NCBI GenBank assembly: GCA_032027145.1
Contig: JAVSMP010000001.1
Span: forward strand, 186,001 to 250,000
DNA length: 64,000 nt
Direction: 5' to 3'
Source: Ignavibacterium sp.
GTDB taxonomy: Bacteria > Bacteroidota > Ignavibacteria > Ignavibacteriales > Ignavibacteriaceae
Part shown: one piece after another, positions 27,001-35,238 of the stretch
Position numbering within the stretch: position 1 is the stretch's first letter
Layout of the letters: every line of letters starts with the position of its first letter
Notes under the pieces: generated by a model
Told to the model about the DNA's origin: nothing
The model's input: the letters and a program-made list of their open reading frames with translations, nothing else
Database searches by the model: none
Position numbers and translations under genes: made by a program

Positions 27001-28380
27001 TTACTTTATCGGTTCAAATCGTGCAGTAAAATGTCTCAGCATCGGTGCTTCATAAGTTATTCTATAGCCTTTTAGCTTATCACGATTTTTATATACTTCA
27101 ATTATAATTTCAATTAAATAGTCAATGTGGCTTTGAGTATAAACTCTTCTTGGAATTGCCATTCGCACAAGTTCCATAATACCAGGGATCAGTTTTCCAT
27201 TTTTATCATATTTACCAAACATTACACTTCCAATCTCAACAGCTCGAACGCCGCCTTCAAGATAAAGCTCGCATACAATTGATTGTCCCGGATACTGATC
27301 GGGCGGAATGTTTGGTAAAAATCTTTTTGCATCTACATAAATCGCGTGTCCTCCTGGCGGCTCAATAATCGGAACGCCGGCAGAAACTAATTTTTCTCCA
27401 AGATACTCAACACTTCTAATTCTATATTGCAAATAATGTTCATCAAGAATTTCAAGTAACCCTTGAGCAACAGCTTCAAGATCGCGCCCGGCAAGTCCGC
27501 CATAAGTTGGAAATCCCTCAGTAACGATTAAAAGATTTCTGCAATTCATCGCAAGTTGTTCATCATTCAAAGCTAAAAATCCGCCAATGTTTACTAGTGC
27601 ATCTTTCTTTGCACTCATTGTGCATCCATCAGCATAAGAAAACATTTCCTGAGCAATTTCTAGCGGAGTTTTATTCTCGTATCCTTTTTCTCTCATCTTA
27701 ATAAAGTAAGCATTTTCAGCAAAACGGCAGGCATCAAGAAAAAGCGGGATTCCATATTTATTACAAACTGCTTTTACATCTTTAATATTCTGCATTGATA
27801 CAGGCTGACCGCCGCCGGAGTTATTTGTAACTGTTATCATACAGAGTGGAATGTTTTCCACTCCTTTTTCTTTGATGAAAGCTTCAAGCTTTTCGATATC
27901 CATATTTCCCTTAAAATCCGCACGAATCTCAGGATGTTTTCCAACTTCGTTTAAAAGATCAACAGCTTCAGCTCCGCTGAACTCAACATTTGCACGTGTT
28001 GTATCAAAGTGTGTATTGTTTGGAATAAACTTTCCTGCACCGCCAAGAATAGTAAATAATATTTTTTCAGAGGCTCTTCCCTGGTGAGTTGGAATAATAT
28101 ACTTCATATTTGTTATACTTTTTATCACTGCTTCAAAGCGGTAAAAACTTTTTGAACCTGCATAAGATTCATCACCTTCCATAATTCCAGCCCACTGTTT
28201 TGCACTCATCGCAGAAGTTCCACTATCTGTTAGCAAATCAATTAACACATCATCCGCTGGAAGCAGAAATGGATTGTAGCCTGCATCTTTGAGAAGTTTT
28301 TCTCTTTCTTCTCTTGTGGTAAATCTAATCGGTTCAACTGATTTTATTTTGAAAGGTTCGATAATGGTTTTAGGTTTCAT
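27001..28380 (-). CDS. tnaA: Tryptophanase
   Basis: The protein is 459 residues if it starts at the ATG at 28378-28380 (MKPKTIIEPF), which aligns with family N-termini; the longer frame to 28422 adds 14 unmatched residues. This PLP-dependent beta-eliminating lyase belongs to the tryptophanase/tyrosine phenol-lyase family: LLTDSGTSAMS, IPTHQGRASE, MSAKKDA (PLP lysine) and EGFPTYGGLAGRD. Three positions that separate the two activities read as tryptophanase: Asp in FDTTR (Thr in the phenol-lyase), Ile in RAVEIGS (Arg in the phenol-lyase) and His in LRHFTA (Phe in the phenol-lyase). The likely reaction is tryptophan to indole, pyruvate and ammonia. Upstream, TAAATTTG (28427-28420, minus) fits a -7 box. 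No leader peptide or permease is seen. Confidence 0.9.
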   Translation of the reverse strand: MKPKTIIEPFKIKSVEPIRFTTREEREKLLKDAGYNPFLLPADDVLIDLLTDSGTSAMSAKQWAGIMEGDESYAGSKSFYRFEAVIKSITNMKYIIPTHQGRASEKILFTILGGAGKFIPNNTHFDTTRANVEFSGAEAVDLLNEVGKHPEIRADFKGNMDIEKLEAFIKEKGVENIPLCMITVTNNSGGGQPVSMQNIKDVKAVCNKYGIPLFLDACRFAENAYFIKMREKGYENKTPLEIAQEMFSYADGCTMSAKKDALVNIGGFLALNDEQLAMNCRNLLIVTEGFPTYGGLAGRDLEAVAQGLLEILDEHYLQYRIRSVEYLGEKLVSAGVPIIEPPGGHAIYVDAKRFLPNIPPDQYPGQSIVCELYLEGGVRAVEIGSVMFGKYDKNGKLIPGIMELVRMAIPRRVYTQSHIDYLIEIIIEVYKNRDKLKGYRITYEAPMLRHFTARFEPIK

Positions 28381-28478
28381 AAAACATCCATAATAGAAAT
28401 GAGTAAATTTTTTCTTAAGCAAATTTACAAATCATTATTGTAAGATTGATTTTTGATAAAATTTATATGTAAAGCATA

Positions 28479-28510
28479 CTTGACATTTAGTAAAGAATAC
28501 TATAAGTTTG
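28479..28510 (+). promoter_or_regulatory. Bacteroidota-type promoter of the membrane-protein/XRE operon
   Basis: CTTG at 28479-28482, 20 nt, then TAAGTTTG at 28503-28510 fits TTTG-N19-21-TAnnTTTG with one mismatch. It lies 26 bp before the ATG at 28537, which carries an AAGGAG Shine-Dalgarno at 28525-28530. Confidence 0.55.
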
Positions 28511-28536
28511 TTCTGAGAATAATTAAGGAGTTTGAA

Positions 28537-28950
28537 ATGAAAAATTTTTCTTTTACATATAAATCAATCATTCTATTTTTTTCAGCAGTTATGATATTTC
28601 TTCCGGTTTTAATACTTGGTCCATTTGGTCACGAGATTATTAATTCCGGAAAGCAGGAACTACTTAGATTAATAATCCCGATTCCTTCACTGCTTGCTGC
28701 TATTGGCTTTATTTATTGCACACTTGGTTATCATTTTCAGATCATAAAAGGAGATGAACTAAGATTCAGAATTCATCTTGAAGCTTTGAATATTGCCTTT
28801 ACTACTTCACTTGTTTTTTTGTTTGCACTAGTTTTTGTTTTTCTAAACTTTAATCCTACTCTGTTAAACTACTTAATAATAATTCTTGCTTTCATATCAA
28901 TTATCGCTTACATAGTTGGAATTGAAGTAGTAAAAAGGAAGTACAGATGA
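28537..28950 (+). CDS. Four-helix membrane protein, unrecognised
   Basis: The start is set at the ATG at 28537 by its AAGGAG Shine-Dalgarno 6 bases upstream, giving 137 residues; the longer open frame from 28453 would include the promoter. Four hydrophobic segments are visible at about residues 8-28, 44-66, 81-101 and 106-130, and it ends with a positively charged tail. I do not recognise the family. Its stop overlaps the start of the XRE regulator (ATGA). Small membrane proteins next to a 65-residue XRE regulator and a second small membrane protein form a recurring bacterial cassette, so it may be controlled by, or co-function with, that regulator (inference). Confidence 0.75.
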   Translation: MKNFSFTYKSIILFFSAVMIFLPVLILGPFGHEIINSGKQELLRLIIPIPSLLAAIGFIYCTLGYHFQIIKGDELRFRIHLEALNIAFTTSLVFLFALVFVFLNFNPTLLNYLIIILAFISIIAYIVGIEVVKRKYR

Positions 28951-29144
28951 AAAATGTACTTCACATATTGCGTGCAGAAAAAAGATACTCGCAGGATGAT
29001 CTGGCTAAACTTGTTGATGTATCCAGACAAACTATTAATGCAATAGAAAGAGAAAAGTATGATCCAAGTTTGCCCTTAGCTTTAAAGATTGCAAAAGTAT
29101 TTAATAAAAAAGTTGAAGATATATTTTTTTTAGAGGAGAAATAA
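28947..29144 (+). CDS. Small XRE-family HTH transcriptional regulator (YozG-type)
   Basis: The 65-residue product is a single Cro/C1-type helix-turn-helix: LRAEKRYSQDDLAKLVDVSRQTINAIEREKYDPSLPLALKIAKVF, with almost no flanking sequence. The length and sequence match the small one-domain YozG-like group. It overlaps the upstream membrane-protein stop by 4 bp and is followed 2 bp later by another membrane-protein gene. It probably represses its own operon (inference). Confidence 0.93.
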   Translation: MKNVLHILRAEKRYSQDDLAKLVDVSRQTINAIEREKYDPSLPLALKIAKVFNKKVEDIFFLEEK

Positions 29145-29146
29145 AA

Positions 29147-29491
29147 ATGATATTTAGATTTTGGTATGAGTTTGTTTTTGGTATAATAACTTTACTGTCT
29201 GTTTTAATTTTTGGTCCAAAAGGATTTGCAGCAATTGTTCCTATGGCACTTCTCCCAATAATTATGCGTATTAAAAAAATTAAACCAGACGAAAGAGATA
29301 ATTATTTATTTTACAAAAGTACTCAGTATATTATCAATGCCATTGTAATTTTAATCTTTGTGGGAATTTTTGTTTTTAGAGTACAATTAAACGATATAGC
29401 AAATATAGATGGTAAGTTATTAGGTATTATCGCATCCGTTTTTCTAATAATGGTTAGTTCATTAAGATTGTTTATGTATTATAAGAGATAA
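29147..29491 (+). CDS. Small membrane protein, DUF2178-like
   Basis: The 114-residue product has three or four hydrophobic segments (about 8-24, 26-40, 58-80, 88-108). A conserved-looking KPDERDNYLFYKST loop sits between the second and third, similar to the DER(D/E) loop of DUF2178 membrane proteins found beside small XRE regulators. A GAGGAG Shine-Dalgarno at 29133-29138 lies inside the end of the XRE gene. It is the third gene of the operon. The function is unknown and the family call is tentative. Confidence 0.7.
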   Translation: MIFRFWYEFVFGIITLLSVLIFGPKGFAAIVPMALLPIIMRIKKIKPDERDNYLFYKSTQYIINAIVILIFVGIFVFRVQLNDIANIDGKLLGIIASVFLIMVSSLRLFMYYKR

Positions 29492-29499
29492 ATTAAAAT

Positions 29500-29823
29500 T
29501 TATCTTAACAATCTTATACTTAATATCTCTGCGATAATTCTTCTTCCATCCAGAATGGAATGAATATAAACTGAGTTTTTTTCTATCTCGTAGATGATTC
29601 GGTATGGTTTATAATGGATTTCTAAATAACTTTTAATTCCTGTATCAATCAGTTCAGGAGGAATATGACCGCGCTTTGGATATTTTTCGAATTTATAAAA
29701 CGCATTTTCCAAATTATCAATTAGTTTGTCAGCAGTTTGTTTACCATCGTTTGATGCAACGTAACCAAATATTTCTTTCAGATCCATTTTTGCTTGCGGA
29801 TCAATTACAACTTTGTACTTCAT
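29500..29823 (-). CDS. RelE/ParE-family type II toxin
   Basis: The 107-residue protein has the compact RelE/ParE fold pattern: VVIDPQAKMDLKEIFGYVA, TADKLIDNLENAFYKFEKYPKRGHIPPEL, YRIIYEIEKNSVYIHSILDGRR. The pairing with a Phd/YefM antitoxin one base upstream makes a toxin-antitoxin module. Whether the target is gyrase (ParE-type) or ribosome-bound mRNA (RelE-type) cannot be decided by eye; the ILDGRRI segment resembles the ParE-like group. It is convergent with the XRE operon, with only 8 bp between stops. Confidence 0.92.
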   Translation of the reverse strand: MKYKVVIDPQAKMDLKEIFGYVASNDGKQTADKLIDNLENAFYKFEKYPKRGHIPPELIDTGIKSYLEIHYKPYRIIYEIEKNSVYIHSILDGRRIIAEILSIRLLR

Positions 29824-29824
29824 A

Positions 29825-30097
29825 TCATAAATCAGTATTTAATTCAGCACGAATTTCAGCAAATGTTTCTTTAATCCCTTTAGCATTTTTACTTTTTTCT
29901 CTTGTCATAGCCAGTAATTTCAACATAGCTAAAGTTTCCTGATTTTTTTCAAAAATTTTTATATCCTGCACAATTACTTTAGCCTCTCCATTTTGGGTAA
30001 TTACAAAAGTTTTTTGCTGTTTATTAATTTCATCAATTAAGTTTGCCGCATTTGCTTTTAAGTAACTGATTGATTTTACTGATTCACTGAGTCGCAT
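29825..30097 (-). CDS. Phd/YefM-family antitoxin
   Basis: The 90-residue protein has an N-terminal Phd/YefM DNA-binding domain (ESVKSISYLKANAANLIDEIN, FVITQNGEAKVIVQDI). A helical C-terminal tail is expected to wrap the toxin. It precedes the toxin gene by 1 bp, the usual order. Such antitoxins repress their own operon by binding palindromes near the start; I could not pick out a clear one in the upstream 195 bp, which otherwise hold no gene. Confidence 0.93.
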   Translation of the reverse strand: MRLSESVKSISYLKANAANLIDEINKQQKTFVITQNGEAKVIVQDIKIFEKNQETLAMLKLLAMTREKSKNAKGIKETFAEIRAELNTDL

Positions 30098-30331
30098 TTG
30101 TTAGCCTTTTTTTGGTCTAAATACAGTCTTAAAATCTGTTTCAATCAAGTTCTGAGTTGTACTATATTCTGTTATTAAATGAAAATATATTCTTGATTCA
30201 AAATAATTTTGATAAGTTTCTATAAATAACTTACTCGTACAATATTAATTATTAAATGATTTGTATTTAATAAATTTGAATTATAGATTGAATTGAGGTT
30301 AAAATTTTTCATGATATTTTGGAGGTATTCA

Positions 30332-30886
30332 ATGAAAATAATACGTGTATTTTTAGTTATTATTTCTTTTGCTTTGTTCTCTTTTTCTTGTACTGAAATA
30401 GTATCGCCCCCTGTTGATAACCAAATAAATAAGACAACAATTAACAACAAAATTCCGATTCATATAACTGAAGAATTAGTTTCTTGGCGTATGCTTTACG
30501 GATGGTATGAGTGGGGTTATGGAATGATGTGGATTTGTCTGCCTATCGAAGTCAATTGTATGAGCGAAGTTGTTGTTACAGGTAGACCTTCAACGAATGA
30601 GTTTACCTTATTTAAAAATCTATTTAAAAAAAATAAATCAAATATTTCAGTTGCCTCTGGCATTAAATTAAAACGGTTTTTCGATAATTGCGGTTTCAAC
30701 ACTTTTTTAAAAGGTCTGAATTCAAAATCAGAATATATTGACCTTTTAAGAAGTGGAACAATTAAGATTGTTGAAACTAATAATGAACAAGCAAATAATC
30801 TGATTTATATTGTAATTGATGAAAAAACAGATGAAAATAAATTTTCTTCTGATGATGCTTTACTTGCGGTTCAAATAATACAATAA
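30332..30886 (+). CDS. Small lipoprotein, first gene of lipoprotein trio, unrecognised
   Basis: The start at 30332 is set by a GGAGG Shine-Dalgarno at 30321-30325. The 184-residue product has a lipoprotein signal with lipobox LFSFSC (Cys20 or so). The mature part holds a W/Y-rich patch (WRMLYGWYEWGYGMMWICLP) and then a mixed polar domain. I do not recognise it. It is followed after 23 bp by a propeller-like lipoprotein gene and then by a CxxC lipoprotein gene. All three are visibly AT-richer than the surrounding housekeeping genes. A TAAATTTG box at 30271-30278 may be the -7 element. Confidence 0.72.
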   Translation: MKIIRVFLVIISFALFSFSCTEIVSPPVDNQINKTTINNKIPIHITEELVSWRMLYGWYEWGYGMMWICLPIEVNCMSEVVVTGRPSTNEFTLFKNLFKKNKSNISVASGIKLKRFFDNCGFNTFLKGLNSKSEYIDLLRSGTIKIVETNNEQANNLIYIVIDEKTDENKFSSDDALLAVQIIQ

Positions 30887-30909
30887 ATTATATCAAATAA
30901 TAATAATCA

Positions 30910-32040
30910 ATGAAATTTTTTAACCTCATATTTATTTTACTCATATTAAACTATGGTTGTTATAAAAAGCAAGATAATATTATACTTGATAAAATTGGCG
31001 ATGTTGAATTAGAAATATCCAACAAGGAAACTTTAACTTTTATACAAAATCTCGTTGTTGATGGAGAAAATTATATAACAACTTTAGATACATCAATAAA
31101 TACTATAAATTTTTATAATATTCACACAAACAAAAAGAAATCAAGCATTAATCTAAATAGTATTTATAATGTAATTATCCCAGGTAATAATGACATTTTA
31201 GCAGTCAATTTGGATTCGCTAATTGTGATAAGCACTCTTCTAAATAAAATAACTTTAGTTGACAAATTTGGAAATAAAGTAAACGAATGGAATATTGATA
31301 ATTCTCCGGATTATTCAATTCTTTCAATTGCTCCTGGAAGTAGAGGTATTTTTAAAGACAACAAAATCATTTTACCAACTTATAGAAGAGGTATTCTCAT
31401 AGATGATTATCTATCCTTAAATAAATATTATGAATCAACTACTAATGTAATATTGAATCTGCGTTCTAGTAGTTCTAAAGAATTGAAATTCTTTGGACAT
31501 TTTCCAAAAGCATACACGAAAGAGTCTAAAAACTTTTATAATTTTTTCCCATCATTTTCCATTGATAACGAAAACAATATTATCCTATCATTTAATAAAG
31601 ATCATCATGTAATAATATACAATAAAGAGGGAACACTTATTAAAGAGAAAATGATTAAAAGCAAGTATATAAATGAGTTCAACGATATAAAGCTTAATGA
31701 CTCAAGAAATTTCAATTATTTAAAAAAATATATTTTGTCTGAACCATCCTATGAGAGAATAGTTTTTGATGAATATAATAATCTGTACTATAGAATAGTT
31801 AAACTTCCAATAAATAAACTAGAAAATGCAGATGGGAGCTTCAAAACCACTGAAGACATCGATTATTCTATTATTGTCCTCGATGAAAACCTAGATATAT
31901 TAGATGAAATTTTAGTTGATTCCAAAAAATATTATGTGCCTGGTTTAATCCCAACTAAAAATGGAATTCTACTTCCATCAATTGGTAAAGAGGGAAAACA
32001 TATATTTTCTGGTGATATTTTTAAGGTAACAATAAAATGA
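30910..32040 (+). CDS. Beta-propeller-like lipoprotein
   Basis: The 376-residue product has a lipobox (LILNYGC, Cys17). Its beta-rich repeats resemble six-bladed NHL-type propellers of Bacteroidota: LVVDGENYITTLDTSINTINFYNI, IVISTLLNKITLVDKFGNKVNEWNI, FPSFSIDNENNIILSFNKDHHVIIYNKEGTLIKE, IIVLDENLDILDEILVD. It is probably anchored in the outer or inner membrane facing the periplasm or exterior. The stop overlaps the start of the next gene by 4 bp (ATGA), indicating translational coupling. The family name is uncertain. Confidence 0.72.
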   Translation: MKFFNLIFILLILNYGCYKKQDNIILDKIGDVELEISNKETLTFIQNLVVDGENYITTLDTSINTINFYNIHTNKKKSSINLNSIYNVIIPGNNDILAVNLDSLIVISTLLNKITLVDKFGNKVNEWNIDNSPDYSILSIAPGSRGIFKDNKIILPTYRRGILIDDYLSLNKYYESTTNVILNLRSSSSKELKFFGHFPKAYTKESKNFYNFFPSFSIDNENNIILSFNKDHHVIIYNKEGTLIKEKMIKSKYINEFNDIKLNDSRNFNYLKKYILSEPSYERIVFDEYNNLYYRIVKLPINKLENADGSFKTTEDIDYSIIVLDENLDILDEILVDSKKYYVPGLIPTKNGILLPSIGKEGKHIFSGDIFKVTIK

Positions 32041-32489
32041 GAAAAATATTTTTAGCATTATTTTTTGTATCTATTATCATTTCTTGCGTTGATAAACACG
32101 ACGATATTACAGATAAAAGAACAAAAATCTTTTCTTCTTATTTGAAAAATAATTTCAGTTTAAACTTTCCTGTTGGTCTGCATTATTATATTCTTGTCTC
32201 TGATTTTGGCTGTCATGGCTGTAAAGTAAAAACTGTAAATGATTTATATAGTTATATTGATTTAAATCGTAAAAAATACTTTACTATTATTTCTGCGGAT
32301 CAGAATTTAATTCCGGATTCATTAAAAATTAAAACAGAGTACATAAATGATTCTGAAAAAAAACTTGAATCATTAAATCTTGATTTAGCAAATGTTACAC
32401 TAATTGAAGTGAAAGATAAAAAGATAACACTAATAAAATCCTTTAATCCAAATGATCCACCAATAACAGATTTTATTAAACTTCGTTAA
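32037..32489 (+). CDS. Lipoprotein with thioredoxin-like CxxC motif
   Basis: The 150-residue product has a lipobox (IIISC, Cys17). The segment LHYYILVSDFGCHGCKVKTVNDLYSYI near residues 48-75 has the beta-strand/CxxC/helix arrangement of thioredoxin-fold proteins. The usual Trp before the motif and the later cis-Pro are not obvious, so redox activity is an inference. It is coupled by a 4-bp overlap to the propeller lipoprotein. The three genes probably make an envelope complex of unknown purpose. Confidence 0.68.
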   Translation: MRKIFLALFFVSIIISCVDKHDDITDKRTKIFSSYLKNNFSLNFPVGLHYYILVSDFGCHGCKVKTVNDLYSYIDLNRKKYFTIISADQNLIPDSLKIKTEYINDSEKKLESLNLDLANVTLIEVKDKKITLIKSFNPNDPPITDFIKLR

Positions 32490-32569
32490 TCCACTATTTT
32501 CTTATTGCCTTTTGATTGAATCATAAATACTTTTCTGATGTGTCATTTCAAAAATAAACAGGAGAAGCA

Positions 32570-33382
32570 ATGGAAACTGAAGATACCTTACAACCACAAG
32601 AACCAAAACAAGAAATTGAGGAGTTATCACACACAGATAAAATTGTTGGTGTTATTTCTGAGCCATCCAATCTTTTTTCTAAACTTGTTTTCTTTCCAAC
32701 TAAAGCGACTGATTGGATATTGCCGCTGCTAGCTTTAATTATTGTTGCAATCATTTCAACTTTTATTTATATGTCTAATCCGGAAATTAAATATGAGATG
32801 CAGCAGCAGCAAGAAAAAGCAATGCGTGAACAGTTTGATAAAATGGTTGAAAGCGGACAAATGACAAGAGAACAAGCTGATCAACAAATGGAACAATCTG
32901 CACAGTTTGTTAATAATCCAATGTTTTTATATCTGATTCCGTCCATTAGTGTCTTTATTATAATGTTTTTGTGGTTTTTTGTCCTTACTACTTTAGCTTT
33001 TTTAATAGCTAAATTTGCACTCAAGGGAGATGGAACATACAGTCAGGCTATGACTGCAATGGGTTTGCCGCTTTATATTTCTGTACTTGGAAGCATAATT
33101 CTGGTAATTGTAGGAATGCTGATGGGTAAAATGTTAACTGGTTTAAATCCAGCTTCATTAACAGGTATGGATTTGAAGACACTTCCGGGATTCTTACTTA
33201 GCAGATTAGATCTGTTTACAATCTGGTTTTATATCGTAGTTGGAATTGCATTTGCAAAGATGTTTAAATCGGATAATGTGAAAAAATACGTTATAACTTC
33301 ATTTGCTGTATGGCTGATTTTTATGTTTATCATTTTTGGTTTAGTTCAGGCTGTACCTCAGCTTGGCGGAATGTTAAGATAA
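32570..33382 (+). CDS. Yip1-domain membrane protein
   Basis: The 270-residue product has a cytoplasmic, acidic N-terminus. The VISEPSNLFSKLVFFPTKATDWILPLL segment is typical of the start of Yip1 domains. A charged, Gln/Glu-rich helical insertion (about 75-110) follows. In all there are five transmembrane segments (about 50-68, 120-145, 165-190, 205-230, 240-262). A Shine-Dalgarno, CAGGAGAAG, precedes the ATG. Bacterial Yip1 proteins have no settled function. The gene stands alone and converges on the peptide-binding lipoprotein gene. Confidence 0.8.
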   Translation: METEDTLQPQEPKQEIEELSHTDKIVGVISEPSNLFSKLVFFPTKATDWILPLLALIIVAIISTFIYMSNPEIKYEMQQQQEKAMREQFDKMVESGQMTREQADQQMEQSAQFVNNPMFLYLIPSISVFIIMFLWFFVLTTLAFLIAKFALKGDGTYSQAMTAMGLPLYISVLGSIILVIVGMLMGKMLTGLNPASLTGMDLKTLPGFLLSRLDLFTIWFYIVVGIAFAKMFKSDNVKKYVITSFAVWLIFMFIIFGLVQAVPQLGGMLR

Positions 33383-33443
33383 AGTTTTCATAATTTTTAG
33401 TGTTTTGGTGGCGAGCAGAATTTTTTTCACTAAAAGAGTAGTT

Positions 33444-33476
33444 AAACCTTCGGGGTTTTAAATACCTCGAAGGTTT
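33444..33476. terminator. Bidirectional terminator, AAACCTTCG-type hairpin
   Basis: A 12-bp stem with one wobble (33444-33455 with 33465-33476) lies between the convergent Yip1 and peptide-binding-protein genes. T-rich sequence follows on the plus strand. A related element is at 39406-39441. Confidence 0.65.
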
Positions 33477-33486
33477 TAATAACAAC

Positions 33487-35178
33487 CTACTTTTCGATTT
33501 TCCAATCCCAAGCATATGTAAACAAACCAAGCGGTGAAAATTTTATATTATTTATTCGCTTGTTGTATGCGATAATGTTATCCTGCCAAAAAAGAACAGT
33601 TATTGGTTCAGTATCCCTAAATATTTTGCTAATAGTTTTATATGTAGTTATATACTTATCCTGGCTATCAGTGGGATTTAGATTGCTCAAAAGTGTATTA
33701 ACATCATGATTGTTGTAACTTGAAAAATTAAACATTCCTTTTTCAGAGTTCGGGTCGCTGAAGTTATCAAGATTAATCGGAATTTGGACAGTCCAGCCCG
33801 AAAGCCACGCATCGTATTTTTTATTTATTAATCCATCAATAAATCCGCCTTTATCTATAAAGATTATTTTAGCTTCAACTCCCACTTCTTTCAAATTGTT
33901 TTTTATGATATTTGCAGCATACTCCCGAATTGGATTTCCGATATTTGAATATATCTCAAATGAAAACTCAATATTGTTCTTTTCAAGCGTTCCATTTCCA
34001 TTTAAATCTTTCCATCCCTCTTCCTCAAGCATCTTTTGGGCAAGTGATGGGTTATATTCAAAATTAAACAATGAAGAATCTAAATATGATTTAAAGACCG
34101 GAGAAATCGGTGAATCATAAATCTGTCCTGACTCCCCGATTATCGAATTAAATATCTCATTACGATTAATACTGATTGAAAGAGCTTTTCTAACTTTTGC
34201 TGATCCGAAAAACTTATTCGCTTTGATTTGTTTTTGCTGAAATGCTGCCGGATCAATATTATTCCAGCCCAAATAATCAAAATCTCTTCCTTTAATTGAA
34301 CCGACTGTTATCTGATCGAAGTCTTTAAGTTTTTTAACTCTTTCGGCTTCTAAATTTTCTATTAAATCAATCTCACCCGTTGTTAATTGAGTAAACATTG
34401 AAAAATCATCTGCAATAATTTTGAAGATTATTTCCTGAATGTTCTTCTTGTTGAACAGATAACATAAACTGTCAGCAACAAGATGAATCTTTTGATCGCG
34501 GTCCCATTTAAGTAATTTAAACGGACCACTTGTAATTGGTTTATAATTAAGCTCACTTGTTTCAATGTTTTCTCTTAAAACATTTTTGTATGCATGAGCA
34601 GGAAGTATTGCAAAATTAAAATCCAGAAAGGAGTATTGTTTAAAATCTTTAAAGAAGATTGTTAAACTTTTTTCAGAATTTTTTCTAAACGATTTATTAA
34701 AATCAATATGCAGATTTTCATCTGTAAAAAAATTTCCGAACAATCCGTACAACCGGCTGTTTACTACGGGATCAGAATATACATCGAAAGAAAATATAAT
34801 ATCTTCGATGGTTATTGGTTCACCATCAGACCAAAATAGATTATCTCTTAGATTAAAAGTTATCAGATTAGAATCAGGCTTAACAATCCAGCTTTCAGCA
34901 AGCATTGGCTCAAATTCTATCAAACCTAAAGAGTCGTTCCATTTTTCAATCGCAGGTTTTAAGTACAAAAGATCTGTCAGGTGTCCTTCTTGTAAATCAA
35001 AAGCAAACATAGGATTTAATGTCGCAACATCGGCTGTAATACCAATTACAACAATATCTTTATTCTTTCGGACATCGCGGCTGCACTGAGTGAAAACCAA
35101 TATTCCTAAAAGCGATAACAACATAATAAAATACTGAACAGAGGTATTGGCTTTAACTTTTAATATTTTATTGAGCAT
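33487..35178 (-). CDS. Peptide/oligopeptide-binding lipoprotein of an ABC importer (SBP family 5)
   Basis: The product is 563 residues from the ATG at 35178, chosen because AAGGAG lies 7 bases upstream; the longer frame to 35229 has no such signal. It has a lipoprotein signal peptide with lipobox LVFTQC. The mature protein has family-5 solute-binding-protein hallmarks: LTDLLYLKPAIEKWNDSLGLIEFEPMLAESW, FNLRDNLFWSDGEPITIEDIIFSFDVYSDP, ITSGPFKLLKWDR, KVRKALSISINRNEI and KYDAWLSGWTV. Such proteins deliver peptides or nickel to permeases, and no permease or ATPase genes are nearby. It is 60 bp downstream of priA on the same strand. Confidence 0.9.
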   Translation of the reverse strand: MLNKILKVKANTSVQYFIMLLSLLGILVFTQCSRDVRKNKDIVVIGITADVATLNPMFAFDLQEGHLTDLLYLKPAIEKWNDSLGLIEFEPMLAESWIVKPDSNLITFNLRDNLFWSDGEPITIEDIIFSFDVYSDPVVNSRLYGLFGNFFTDENLHIDFNKSFRKNSEKSLTIFFKDFKQYSFLDFNFAILPAHAYKNVLRENIETSELNYKPITSGPFKLLKWDRDQKIHLVADSLCYLFNKKNIQEIIFKIIADDFSMFTQLTTGEIDLIENLEAERVKKLKDFDQITVGSIKGRDFDYLGWNNIDPAAFQQKQIKANKFFGSAKVRKALSISINRNEIFNSIIGESGQIYDSPISPVFKSYLDSSLFNFEYNPSLAQKMLEEEGWKDLNGNGTLEKNNIEFSFEIYSNIGNPIREYAANIIKNNLKEVGVEAKIIFIDKGGFIDGLINKKYDAWLSGWTVQIPINLDNFSDPNSEKGMFNFSSYNNHDVNTLLSNLNPTDSQDKYITTYKTISKIFRDTEPITVLFWQDNIIAYNKRINNIKFSPLGLFTYAWDWKIEK

Positions 35179-35238
35179 TTTCGGGCTCCTTTTTGAATTC
35201 TTCATTAAAAATATTTTCCGGATAAACATAATTAATTT

